Notes: a model not told the origin generated them from the letters alone. A stretch of 24,299 bases of DNA from Tieghemiomyces parasiticus (GCA_027575765.1 JANBPT010000743.1:1-24299), one strand, 5' to 3'; positions 1-10,573 are shown, counted from the stretch's first letter. Numbers and translations are program-made.

Positions 1-1688
1 GGTGACCACTTGGGAATAGTCTGTACCGCAGCTTTTTATTTTGCTCACCTACAATACCAACCGCTGGGTGGGCCAGTGCAGGTCTTAAAGCAATGTAGGC
101 GGCTACTAGCTGGATGGTGATATGGTTGATGACAACCACTGCTGCTGCCAGTATTGTTAAAGAACAGTATTATAATTCAACAATACTTATAGCTATTGAA
201 GGATGGGAACTCTTGCCAATGTTATTCTGTCTAAGGGTTATAATACCAATCAATGAATGACAAATGGTAGTCTAATTTATGGGATGGATTACAAAATACA
301 ACAGATACAGAGCCACTATGATAATCGTTAGACTTGCCATTTATGGTATTATCTTCTACAAGATGTGCAGGTGAACAAGCTTCCCTTACTTTGCAAGTGC
401 CTTTTTAAACTGCCCAAGTAAAGTTCCCTATTACCAGGAACTAGAGGGGCCTTATACTAACCTCCAAGAGGCACAGTAGGTGTCCACAGAGCAAGCATGT
501 GGTGCTAGGCCCTAGGAACTAGGAGAAAATAGACAGGGTATGGGTCCAGCATCATTACCCAGAGGGCACCAACGGCCAGCCAGATCATAGGTGACCACCC
601 TCTACACCCAGTAGCAAGATTCAATTAAGAATTTGGGGTTTCATGGTGGAATACATATGCACTGGCAGTTATTCTGACATATATAGTATTAGATGAAAAT
701 TATGTGGTTGGGATGGTCGCCGCCTTATGATCGCAGATGGAGTTGCAACCTCTTGCCGGAATTCGACACAGTAATGATCAGTTGAGTAAACCGAAGTCGC
801 CATCTCGTTTTACACTTTATTTAGCAACTTAGCCTTTTCTATGATATCTCGCTTCATGGGCCCTTCACCTCCTTTATGCCGTGCCTTTAAGCTTTTCTAT
901 GAGGTCTTTCTAGCTGATATCACTTCGCACTTATTCTGGAAGTCTAGGCCGGACTGGGTTTATTATCTGTCCGCCGACCAACTCAATAAAACGGCAGACT
1001 GCCAAATATTATACCTTTCTTATATTGTATTCTCACCTGTGTTTACCGCAACACCACATAGTTATCGACGCTGTAAGAAACCCAAAGTATTGACCAGCCT
1101 TGAGATCTACGAGCAACCATGTAAATAAAACTATGTAAATACCCAGCGGTTTTCATTTCTGGGGTAAGTGCATTGCCAGAAGCCGAATGAGAACAGTCCC
1201 CACTAAACTATTAAACGTGTTTCTCCATACCGGTTCTTAACTGTGTGCATGATGCACACCACAGCCTTCGATACGAGGCGTGTCTGGTCCTTAAGGTGGA
1301 AAGCTTGGCATTGTATTGGCCTTGTTTGATCTGGAAGGTATTTTGCTCGTCCCCAGAGTAATCCAACGCTTGGATTAGGCAGGTGAGAGACTGGCCACCT
1401 TGACTAAACACGTAGCAGTCATAATTGTTGAATGCTACCAGGGGGTATAATCATTTGACCAATATCTCCCAACCGACGTTTCAGCCAGAGCCCCTGAAAG
1501 CTTCTTTTAGGCCGTGGGCGTCCAATGTACGTCATTTCTGCGCGCCCAACGGCCTTTCCAACGACAAAACCAGCTTGGTCACTCCTGCGCCACTGGCTGC
1601 AACCTTTTTCCCTCTCCTTTTATCGCCGATATCTTATCAAGTCACCTCTCCAACCGACAATTCCTGTTTCTGATAGTGCACCTTCTTT
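1..1688. other. AT-richer intergenic region, no gene recognised, upstream of the first secreted-protein gene
   Basis: No open frame here resembles a known protein. The first ~700 nt are visibly richer in A and T than the genic part and could be a decayed transposable element, but I find no terminal repeats or coding domain to prove it. Visible small structures are a 9-nt inverted repeat (AGTATTGTT at 150-158, AACAATACT at 179-187) and a 17-nt palindrome at 1243-1259. A 95-codon ATG frame at 841-1128 has no recognisable motif. The stretch from about 1480 to 1688 becomes pyrimidine-rich and is probably the promoter and leader of the gene starting at 1689. Confidence 0.5.
1243..1259. promoter_or_regulatory. 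17-nt perfect palindrome, possible dimeric protein-binding site
   Basis: The arms GTGTGCAT and ATGCACAC flank a single central G. It lies about 430 nt upstream of the first ATG of the tandem secreted-protein pair. A symmetric site of this size suits a homodimeric transcription factor, but no specific factor can be named, and chance occurrence of an 8-nt arm is not excluded. Confidence 0.25.
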
Positions 1689-2556
1689 ATGCCCACTGCC
1701 TATTTTCGTCCGTTTACCCCCATGCTCTTTACCGCTTTTTCACGTCCGGTCCGTCTTTTTTTGGTCGGGCTGGCCTTCCTCCATGCTGTAGTCCGACCGC
1801 AACTGGTGATTGAAGACGGGGGAACGTACACCACCAAAGCCTTCCGCGACGCTACCATCGACTTCACCCGGGAGCCCACAGCCAACGGCCAATGCCCCCT
1901 TGACTGCCGCCCGGGGGGTGACGGCGACTGTCGTCGCTGCCATTTCGATATTAGCGAGCACCTCTACGTGTCGACACGGAATAACACCAATCTACTCTCA
2001 ATCATATCCTTTGAGTTGCCCCCGGCCTACGACCCCGAGTTGTTTACCCGGGCCAGTGTGCGCCTGCCCGCCGGGACGGCTACGGGTGCCTCGAAAGGCG
2101 GCGACCCCGTACGACTATATTTGGCCGAGGCCCGTGGTGCCTGGCCCCCTGAGGGCACAGTCATTGGCGGCACCAATGCGCCCAAGGTTGGGGATATATT
2201 CGGATTCAACGAGGTTGATAAGCCTGTGGATATTCCCGTCCTGTCAGCAGTCCGCTCGACTGTACTGTTTAACCGTATTTCCCATGTCAACTTTTACATT
2301 TTACTGGTAAGTATTCCTGACATTGAACGATTAGACGCAGGCCAACTGATGAACGTGGCCAAGCGGAACTGTACTGACACACCACCACCTCTCTCTCCCC
2401 TGCACTCTGTTCCTGAACTCGGCCGACTGGCTATTCCCCTATCCAACCCAGCTGACCGCGGACGAGGCCGAAATCCCCTCGCTAGGTTCGGGAAATCCGG
2501 CCGTGCTCACGCTGGGGCTGACTCCGAGCTCGGATGTCAACCACGTCTACTTTTAG
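1689..2556 (+). CDS. Secreted DNRLRE/CBM96-like protein, paralogue A (2 exons)
   Basis: Exons 1689-2306 and 2452-2556, with a phase-0 intron (GTAAGT...CCCAG) of 145 nt; predicted product 240 aa. The N-terminus has a hydrophobic stretch (about residues 22-36) consistent with a signal peptide. Met12 at 1722 is an equally good start and gives a more typical signal. A cysteine cluster follows (C69, C73, C81, C84), then HLYVS, an N-glycosylation sequon (NNT, 98-100) and a beta-rich segment with LYLAEARGAWPPEG and NAPKVGDIFGF. The order and spacing match the gene downstream, whose features resemble the DNRLRE (CBM96) beta-sandwich family of extracellular, often carbohydrate-associated modules; here the match is weaker. 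Exon 2 ends VNHVYF then TAG. Probably extracellular or wall-associated; ligand unknown. The gene model is much firmer than the domain name. Confidence 0.72.
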
Positions 2557-2909
2557 TCTGGCCATCTGAAACCGCCAGGGGAGTTGGTAGCCAAAGAATG
2601 TAAGGAAGAGGCCGTTCCTCTGTGGTGGTGGGGGTTTCAGTTGCATCCCGCCCCTTTCCCATTCTCTAGGGCGTCCATTCCCCATTGCCTAGTCCGTATT
2701 CCCAGTGGTGACGCCATTCTTTCCCTCTGATAAGTCCTGCCTGTTAACCTTCCGTACATACTGGGTGATTGATAAGCCCTGACCCTCCTCGTAACTGTCC
2801 TTCCGTACAATTTCAGCTTGGAACAGTGGCTGCACCTCTCTTCCTCACTCCCACTCTGCACCCGGTATCATCTCATCTCTATGCCTACGCACTTCGTTTA
2901 CCTTTTATC

Positions 2910-3840
2910 ATGCGACCTCTTGCGTATGCTGCTGTGGTGATGATTAGCCTGCGGGTTAGTCTGGCTGATGCGAAAAATATCTACAAGCAAATCCTTCCCG
3001 ACAGGGATGCCTTCGTGGTCAACTCCAAAGGCCCAGTCCCCAACCTCTGCCCAAACGGCGACTGCCAGACCAAGAACTTTGGCACTCTCGACTACCTCTA
3101 CGTCCATAACAGTCCCGGAGCGCCGCCATCGGCTCAGATGGTGAGCTCCGATACGGGCATGCCCCCGGCCTCTTCCCGGAAGCAACAATTCCGTCAGGAG
3201 GACACGGCGGATCTTGTACGGGCGGACGCCGACAGTTCCGGCAGCGATTTCTCGTCGCGGATGCTCCTCAGTTTCCCGCTACCAAAACTGAAGGCCAACG
3301 AGTCCTTTACGGTGTGCTCACTCGCCCTGCCGCGGACCATCGGAACGGGCAAAGGTATTCTGTATGTGAAGGAACTGTACAACAATTTTGACGAAGATAC
3401 GGTGACGTTTGAGACCGCCCCCAATGTGGGGGGAGCCTACGGGTTCTTTGACGCTGCCATCCCCACCATCACCCCCGTACTCTCAGCCTGTCAACAAGCC
3501 GCACTCAACTTGACTGATCGTGTTAACCTTTCCATCACCCCGGTAAGTCACTGAGGCCTATCGCTACGTGGGGAGGGGGAGGGGCATGTATACACGTAAC
3601 GCCCATTGTGTGATAACCAGTCGAAAACCGTGCTAACGCTACAAATGTTACCATTCTGCCTTCATCCCTCGCTGCCTTGACGACTGACCTCCCCCCTAGG
3701 CTACCAACCAGGATGTCAATGCTACGTTCAGCAGTCGGGAGAGCAACCGGATTCCACCACGCCTGTACGTGGTCATCAGCGAGACTTTCAAGGACCGGGT
3801 GATAGATGCACCGGACGACGCTTTCGGCATCGCTGTGTAG
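2910..3840 (+). CDS. Secreted DNRLRE/CBM96-like protein, paralogue B (2 exons)
   Basis: Exons 2910-3542 and 3700-3840, phase-0 intron 3543-3699; predicted product 257 aa. I chose the ATG at 2910 because it places a clean signal peptide (hydrophobic residues 4-17, likely cut near ADA at 19-21) at the N-terminus; the frame is open further upstream but adds no plausible sequence. The mature part begins ILPDRDAFV, then CPNGDC, NFGTLDYLYVHNS, SRMLLSFPLP, LYVKELYNNFDEDTVTFETA and PNVGG. These are hallmarks of DNRLRE/CBM96 modules: an 'D-A-V ... NFGT--YLYV ... R-LL-F-LP ... T-TF--AP' series. There are four N-glycosylation sequons (NES, NLT, NLS, NAT). No catalytic domain is attached, so it is probably a stand-alone binding or structural wall/secreted protein. 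An ATTAAA at 3881-3886 may be the polyadenylation signal. Confidence 0.8.
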
Positions 3841-4524
3841 TGGGGTTCGAGCTTGGCTGTATTGGCACGATGTAGTTTATATTAAATCAGACGTCCGCGC
3901 CTGGTCCAGCTTCCTTGTTGGGCGCTTGGATAGTGTGGCCTAATGTACCATGGTTATCAAGTAAGGGGCAGCGAAGCACCAGTGACGATGGATAAAAGTT
4001 GAGCCGTAGGTTCCGGCTCTCGTCTAATTTGATGACTACGAACGCACGGATCGGGAGGGCCTTGGGAAAACTTTCAGTGCCCGTCCGTCTTAGCATTGGT
4101 ACAAGTCACATAGACCATCGTGATGCGGTGTCTCCTTAGAATCGGGAGGGCAGGCCGTCACCTGCTACTTTTCACTTGCAAGGAACAGGTACGGTTTACA
4201 TTCTCGCATGTGCCGCAGGGCAGAGAAGTGGGGCGTCAAGCAAGCGCAGCCTCGTCTGCTGAGTCACATGGGTTGCCCTCAAACTTCCCATCGCCCCTGG
4301 GGGTTTAGGGCAAGGACTTGCCTTGAGCATCCAGGACTTCATATAGCAGACCCTGTGCCCACTGGGGATGCAGCCTGCCATGAACCCCCTTACTACATAC
4401 TTTTTTTTTGTTCACTTAACTTACCTGTTTCGCGATAGCCCTTGCCCACAGTACCATTTTCCACGTTAGCAGTCACAGTCTTGCATTACCCATATACCGC
4501 CCCAACGACCTGCCCAGAGTCGCC
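3841..4524. other. Intergenic spacer between secreted-protein gene B and the oxidase
   Basis: About 680 nt without a recognisable gene. Short overlapping frames in several registers have no motif. It should contain the 3' end of the upstream gene and the promoter of the oxidase. A T-run (4401-4409) precedes a C-rich stretch ending at the start codon. Confidence 0.5.
3881..3886 (+). terminator. Possible polyadenylation signal ATTAAA
   Basis: ATTAAA lies 41 nt after the TAG of the second secreted-protein gene, a plausible position for 3'-end formation. Single hexamers occur by chance, so this is only suggestive. Confidence 0.35.
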
Positions 4525-6371
4525 ATGACCTCCCCAGCACCACTCATTACCACCGTCGGCGGCGGAGTCACCGGTCTTACCACGGCCCTTGTCCTCCGCC
4601 GCGCCGGTTACCGTGTCCGGGTGTTGGCGCCCGACTACCCTGGTATGGCGGGTAATGCGCATTTCGTCAGCCCATCGGCGGGTGCCCACTGGCGGTCCTG
4701 GGCCGGACCCAACGACACCCGGGTCCAGGAGCTGGAGGCCACCACGCTTAGGCGCCTGGTTCAGCTCGCCAGCGACGAACCCGACTGTGGTATCGTGCCA
4801 ACTCGTTCCTATGAATTCTGGGAAAAGTTGCCGCCCGGGGGCGGGACCCCCGCATGGTTCAAGGATTTGGTTCCTGGGGTAAGTGTGCTGCGCGCCTGAC
4901 CCTTGGGGGGGGGGGGGGGTTAAATGCGAGCACACTCTCCCTCCCCCTTCGCTCAACGTCATTCCAACATTGTGGCGAGTAGGTATACTTACCAACATAT
5001 CCCTGTCTATATTGCCAACCTTACCTCTCCCTCATGGCTATAAACACCGCCAGTTCCGCACCCTGGAGCCCAGCGAGCTCCTTCCTAAAACGGTGTACGG
5101 CATAACCTACAACAAGATCGCCATCAATGTTCCCGTCTACCTCAGTTGGCTACAGGATCAGACCCGGGCGAGCGGAGTCGAGCTAATTCCCACCACCAAC
5201 TACTTCGGCCACATTGCCGATGCCTTTGCACACGCTGGAAAAACTTCCGCGGTGGTCATCAACTGCACGGGTCTGGGCGCCAGCCGACTGGGCGGTGTCG
5301 AAGATAGCCAGGTGTACTCTATCCGTGGCCAGTGGATGCTGGTGCGTGCGCCGTCGGCCAAGAACAGCATCAACGTTACACGTAGGTTTGGTATAAAGCC
5401 ATGAGCTAAGGATTGGTTTGGGCGGCAGTCTACACGGATAATGGCAGCCGGCGACATGATCCGACGACTGACGATTGAACTCTAGCTAATTCTCTGGTCA
5501 GGAAAGCCGCCCTATGCTACCACAACATCCCCTCCTCCTCCTTCCTCTCATCCGCACAGACATCCCCGGTAAAATCGACCTAATGACCACCATCATCCCA
5601 CGCGGTGACGGCACGGTCTTCCTCGGAGGCACCAAGGAGAAAGCCAGCGAGTAAGTTAAACTTACAGTGTGCTTGGTCAACAAGAGAGTCCTGTGGGTAA
5701 AACGAGAATTCGCTTTGTACCGTCGACGGCAGTCTCGTCGCAAATTACCTTGGCCCGTTGCTTACACCTTCCTATTTTTCCATCACATAGAGACACCACG
5801 GTGTACAAAGAAATCGCGGACATCATCTGGGAGCGTTGTTCCGCCGCTTGTCCGGAGCTCCGCCAGGACCGTGAGGCCTGGGAGGCGCGGCCTGAACCCA
5901 AGGAGCCCTTCGTGCTCCAGGAGGGTGCTGGACTCCGTCCAGGTCGAACGGGCGGGCCCCGCATCGAGTTGGAGAAGCTTGGTAAGTGCACCTGACACTC
6001 GTCGGTCATGGCGGGGAGGGGAGGTGTTCCATTGGACGCCCTGGTTACCCATACACGTTGAACTGTCTAACCAGAGGCCTGTGACGCGCGACCGATTCCT
6101 CCGAGCAGCTTCAGATAAATTCGTGGTCCACAATTATGGTCACGCCGGCTACGGTAAGTGCCCAATAATGATCCTTGCCGTCTTAAGACTAAATAATATT
6201 GCCATACACCCACGGTGCAGCAGGCCCAGTCGCTTCCTTCTGGCTAACCCGGCAAATGGTCCTCAACATTTAACCACCCCCCCCCACCGTTTAGGTTACC
6301 AAACGAGCTGGGCCTGCGCGGCGCAGGTACTGGACTTGATCCAGACGCTCGACCTGGCTACCGAACAATAA
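4525..6371 (+). CDS. D-amino-acid oxidase family flavoenzyme (6 exons)
   Basis: Exons 4525-4878, 5054-5381, 5560-5650, 5791-5981, 6109-6153 and 6295-6371; predicted product 361 aa, usual for the family. FAD-dependent enzymes of this type oxidise D-amino acids to 2-oxo acids with release of ammonia and hydrogen peroxide. Visible: dinucleotide-binding motif VGGGVTGL (G12, G14, G17), SPSAGAHWRSWA, INCTGLGASRLGG, IIPRGDGTVFLGGT (239 on), GLRPGRTGGPRIELE (the substrate carboxylate Arg is expected at R307) and HNYGHAGYGYQTSW (328 on). The exon 5 acceptor at 6108 is chosen because the nearer CAG at 6071-6074 would break the frame; a CTAAC branch-like site lies about 37 nt before it. Odd points: the Tyr expected just before IIPR is Thr238, the residue after GGT is Lys, and the C-terminus (TEQ) is not a peroxisomal SKL-type signal. 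D-aspartate oxidase is a possible alternative. Confidence 0.9.
4905..4919 (+). repeat. G15 homopolymer in oxidase intron 1
   Basis: Fifteen consecutive G residues lie 26 nt inside intron 1 of the oxidase gene. Long G runs are prone to length variation and to sequencing error, so the exact length is uncertain; being intronic it does not affect the frame. Confidence 0.85.
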
Positions 6372-6450
6372 CCGGCTCAGTTGGACACGCACTCTCGGTA
6401 CCCGTTCTACTAGTGACCTTGTTTTGCGACGTGGTTCTCAGAAAATGGAG

Positions 6451-6456
6451 AATAAA
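6451..6456 (+). terminator. Polyadenylation signal AATAAA of the oxidase gene
   Basis: A canonical AATAAA lies about 80 nt after the oxidase stop codon and about 235 nt before the next start, the expected place for 3'-end processing of the upstream transcript. Confidence 0.55.
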
Positions 6457-6691
6457 GTTGAGGAAGCGAGCTGTCAGCGGCCACTAGAAACCCCCATTCT
6501 TCTGCATTCCCCGTACTTGCTTGCCTAGCTCATTACTTCTTTTTTTCACTGCCTGAATTACAATCTTCGCAACCCATTGGGCACCCCGCGTTCAGATATC
6601 CGGTGAATTTATGGCCGCATTTATAAACTGCACATTCGATCCCGTTACCTTGTAAAGCATTCGCATAGTTATCGAGCGCAACATCAAAACC

Positions 6692-8582
6692 ATGGCCGAC
6701 CAAGCCCTGGGTGTCGAGGAGCTATTGAACTCATTAGGCCTTATGGATCTGGGTGAGGCCCCGCCGGGTAAGTTGCTACCTTTCAACCAAACAGCCTCAC
6801 GGCCACCATCTGGCTATAGTACCAAGTAGACCAGATTTTTACCCGCTCTGACTGCTGCCTACTACGTCGCGTTCCCAACTATCCAGTCGTTGTGCGTCGG
6901 TCGGTCCTCGACCTATTCCGGGAGCAGAAGCAGGTCAATGTGTGCGCTCCGATGGTCCGTTATTCGAAGCTGCCCTTCCGGGAACTGGTCCGAAAGTAAG
7001 TTCCCGTCGCTGTTTTCGTGCACCACGGTCCGGCAGAGCCGCCGTCAAAGAACGCTGTGTATGGGGGCCTTGCTAAGGACAGCCCGGCGAACGCCAGGGT
7101 CCTGACCCTTTTTTTTTCTCCTGCCCACCATCTCCTCGCCCGACCTATCCCATTACCAGCTACAACGTGGATGTGGTGTACACCCCCATGATCCTGGCCG
7201 ACGTCTTCCGGCGGTCGGACCACTCGCGCGTCTGCGAATTCACAACCCATCCCTCCGAGACTCCTCTGGTGGTACAGTTTGCCGCTAATGACCCGGTCCA
7301 CCTGGCCGACGCGGCGGAGTTGGTGGCCCCATGGTCGGACGGTGTTGACATCAACTGCGGGTGCCCGCAGCCCTGGGCTTATTCCGAACAGATCGGATCG
7401 TACCTTATGGAGAAACCCGAGTGGGTACGCGATATGGTCCGCGTCTGTAAGGCCCGGACGGGTAAGCCGTGCTCCATCAAGATTCGTGTGCACAAGGATC
7501 TCCGGTAAGTGTACCCGGGATAAGCAACGGTATCGCTAGAAAGCCGTATAGCCGACTACGCTATGGGCCGGTCGCCCTGGTCTACTACCCTTAGATTTTT
7601 CACCAATGCCCACCAGCTTTTTTTATTTTAACGTCATCACTCCGCCGTTCTGCACCTTTCTACAACCGGCTATAGGCAAACGCACGAGTTCATCAAGCGC
7701 GCGGAATCGGTTGGCGTAGACTGGATCACCATCCACGGCCGGACGCGCCGCCAAAAATCAACCGAACCCGTCGATCTGGACGCCATTCGTTTCGGCAAGG
7801 AGGTGGCCACGGTCCCCGTTGTCGGCAACGGAGACATTTTTACGGCACAGGATGCCGAGACCATGTACGAGCGCACCGGGGTGGATGGTAGGTAGCCCGC
7901 CGAATTTGGCACAACCGTGGCGCATCGCGCGTTGAGGCGGCTGTACTATTCAGTTCGACGCTGACTCCGGAAAGCCGGTTGTTCACCGTATATGGTATCA
8001 CCGCTTCCTTACTACCACCTTTTTTTTTGTCCCCGGCCGTAGGTGTTATGGCCGCCCGTGGACTGCTAGAGAACCCCGCCCTCTTTAGCGGCTACGAACA
8101 TACGCCTTTAGAATGTATACAGGTAAGAACCGATGGTTTAGGTCCACAATGTGTCGATCGACACTGTGCGCGCTAGCGGCCCATGACAGTATGCAGCCCC
8201 TTACTAATTACTCCTTCTCTCCCTCTTTCTACTGCCACGCCCTGCGTTTGTTTTTCTCGCTGCTCCCTGCCTTCTATCTAAGAAATACGTGGACCTGGCC
8301 TTAAGCCTCGGTACTAACACGTACCTCTTCCACCACCACCTCATGTTCATGTTTGAGAACGTCATGAATAACGCGGGTAAGTGCCATCCTTCCGTTACAT
8401 TATGACCTCTCAACTCACCATCTTGTACACTCTCTAGACCTTGACTGACCATTCCACCTACTCCACGTGGCTCTATTCACCAATTTTCAGAGCGCAAGAC
8501 GTTCAATGCGCTTAACAGTACTTCGGCCATCTTGGACCACCTCGACTACTTTTATGGGATCCGCGCCTCGTCGCTGCCTTGA
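6692..8582 (+). CDS. DUS4: tRNA-dihydrouridine synthase, Dus4 type (7 exons)
   Basis: Exons 6692-6767, 6887-6995, 7160-7504, 7676-7887, 8043-8122, 8283-8376 and 8491-8582; predicted product 335 aa, near the family's usual size. FMN enzymes of this family use NADPH to reduce uridines in the tRNA D-loop; the Dus4 branch acts on U20a/U20b. Visible: VCAPMVRYSKLPFR (44-57), YTPMILAD, VQFAAND, DGVDINCGCPQPWA with the expected catalytic Cys130, SIKIRVHKD, WITIHGRTRRQ and VVGNGDI. The APMVRYSKL and NCGCPQ-WA wording is characteristic of Dus4 rather than Dus1-3. The start context CAAAACCATGGCC is good, and no usable ATG lies in frame upstream. The last exon ends ASSLP then TGA. Six introns of 114-171 nt in all three phases; retention of intron 2 or 3 gives an immediate TAA. 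The gene is 320 nt downstream of the oxidase on the same strand, without functional connection. Confidence 0.95.
8151..8164. repeat. 14-nt perfect palindrome in Dus4 intron 5
   Basis: GTGTCGATCGACAC reads identically on both strands. It sits 28 nt after the intron 5 donor. It could form a small hairpin or be coincidence; no function is assigned. Confidence 0.5.
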
Positions 8583-10573
8583 AGTGTATTATTAGAGCGG
8601 TCAATCAGGCTTGGCCTTAACTACGGTAGGCATCTCGTGAAGCAGGGCCCCGATAGCGGCACCCACCTGAACCTTGGGGTATGTTTGATGACCACTGGGC
8701 AGACATGCTACAGATCATGGCTAGTCATTCGACCCCTCCCCCATTTGCGTGCAACGAAAAGGACGTAGCCTACGCCCCCCCCAGCTCCCCAGCGTATGAC
8801 CTCCAAACTTCAATACCACCCGGGGTTTCTTGGCACTGATAATGGGATAGCACTGGGTTGTATCTAGTTAACCGTTTCCGTACACTTTTGGAATACGAGG
8901 CTTGCTTGCTAAATATCAGTGCCGACTTAAGTGACCAGGCGTCCCTTAAGCGACACCCCTCGATGTTAGGTACTAGTTACTATAATGACACGAGTATCTA
9001 AAGACAATAACATTGCATCATTCTCCACATAGCTGCATCCTGTATAATAGTTTGTAGTAGAGAGGGAGGAATCATGACTATTTATTTTGGCGGGCTAGTA
9101 ACGACGGACTACACTACAGACCAAGGAAACTGGCGTGACGAGAAGATTATAATCGGAAACAAAGTTTAATTTTAACTGGACTTTAGCCAACGGGCAAACG
9201 GAATCACCAAATTCCACGAATCGGATAATCATCACAAGGGGAGGACCAGTGAAGTTATTACACCAGGAAATTGACGTCCCTGTGGGGGTAAGAAGGGTGC
9301 CGGAGCTATGGAGTAATATTTAATGCAACGACCAGCATGGGGATTTGCTCGGGGAGGGAGGGGACGGGCCATCCGATACGAAGGGCCCACGGCTCTGCGA
9401 ACCCCCGACATTTGCCATGACTTGTAGTCGCTCCATACCACTCACCAGCCTTAATGAGTGTCCCGCTTCACTATCCTGAGCCGCGCCCGTGGTGCCAGAA
9501 CCCCCCAGTGCTTACTATTGAATTTCTTATGTTCCTTCCCCCTCTTTTCTGCATTGCCCCGGTCACCGGGCGGGGTACTGCAAACAAGGTTAATAGTTAA
9601 GGAGGAGGGAACTGGCGGCAGGATACCATAGGATGGCTAGAACCCACCGACCAACATACCCACAACATGAAAATATTACACCCCGCCCGGCCGAGACACC
9701 CGTGCTATTGGTGGTGGAGGAGAGTAGGGGGGCTGGATTGACAGCGTTCAATGTCGCTGCCGTGACGCTTGGCAAGCAAACTAGACCCTTCCCCGCCTCC
9801 CACCTTTCCGTCCCCCGCGTGTCCATCTCTCTGCTTATCCTCCCAATCTCTCTCGCACACTGTTACTGACGGACCAATCTTCCTTGCAACCACTGTTTTG
9901 GGGTTTGGACGCCCTACAGTAAACGGACCAGCGGGTATGTGTATGGTGGTGGTGGCCTGATAACCTTGGCCATCCATCACATCCTTTATCCTCGATCCCC
10001 CCCACCAGCCACCTCCTCCCCCTCTCCCGGCTCCGACGTATGGTTACCACCCGGGCCGTTTAGCCGCCGACTCACTTGCCCAGCTTCCTCTTCAGCTATT
10101 TTTACGCCACTGCCTTAGGTTAACACACTTTGCCTTTCTCCCACCTACCGTTCTCTATCGTTTGAGACACACCGACCCTACTGCTCACCCTTGCTCCCCT
10201 CAACTAGTTGTGCATCTCCCCATTCCTGTTCGCAGTTACTACTTACACCCGCGATAGTCATTCCGACACCGGTTGCACTAGAGCTACCCTGTAGCTTGGA
10301 ACCCTAGTCATACGTGCACTTATGACCCTGTCGGCCACCTGCCTCGTTTGATACCACCACCCCAGCGACGCCCCACCTCCGCCACGCCTCGCGAAACAAA
10401 TCCAGGCCAGCCCCGCCCTCCCTACGTCAGCCGACTACGTCACTCGCACAGCTGCCGCCATTGCAGACCGTGACGCATTTTATAGCCCCGTTTGTCACCG
10501 CGACGGATATCCCCCTCCCCCCATTTATTCTACATTCCACTATAGCTGCACCATCTAGGACCACACCAACGTT
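8583..10573. other. 2-kb intergenic region, no gene recognised
   Basis: No frame longer than about 91 codons and none with a recognisable motif. The first half is AT-moderate. A four-tract G-quadruplex motif is at 9351-9368. From about 9780 to 10560 the plus strand becomes C/T-rich, as is also seen before the cyclin gene, and this part is probably the promoter and leader of the acyltransferase gene starting at 10574. No TATA box in a convincing position and no tRNA boxes were seen. Confidence 0.5.
9351..9368 (+). repeat. Canonical G-quadruplex motif
   Basis: Four runs of three to four G residues are separated by loops of 1, 1 and 2 nt (GGGG-A-GGG-A-GGGG-AC-GGG). Very short loops favour a stable parallel quadruplex. 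It is intergenic, about 1.2 kb before the acyltransferase gene. Confidence 0.6.

Noticed and set aside
841..1128. 95-codon ATG frame
   Set aside because: No recognisable motif, no family resemblance and no codon bias like the true genes; may be chance in AT-richer DNA.
1689..3840. One fused two-domain gene instead of two
   Set aside because: Copy A ends in a stop at 2554-2556 after a well-fitting second exon, and copy B has its own ATG and signal peptide.
6075..6108. Alternative upstream acceptor for oxidase exon 5 after CAG at 6072-6074
   Set aside because: With the strong GTAAGT donor of exon 4 in phase 1 it gives a stop codon (TAA) before the HNYGHAGYG motif.
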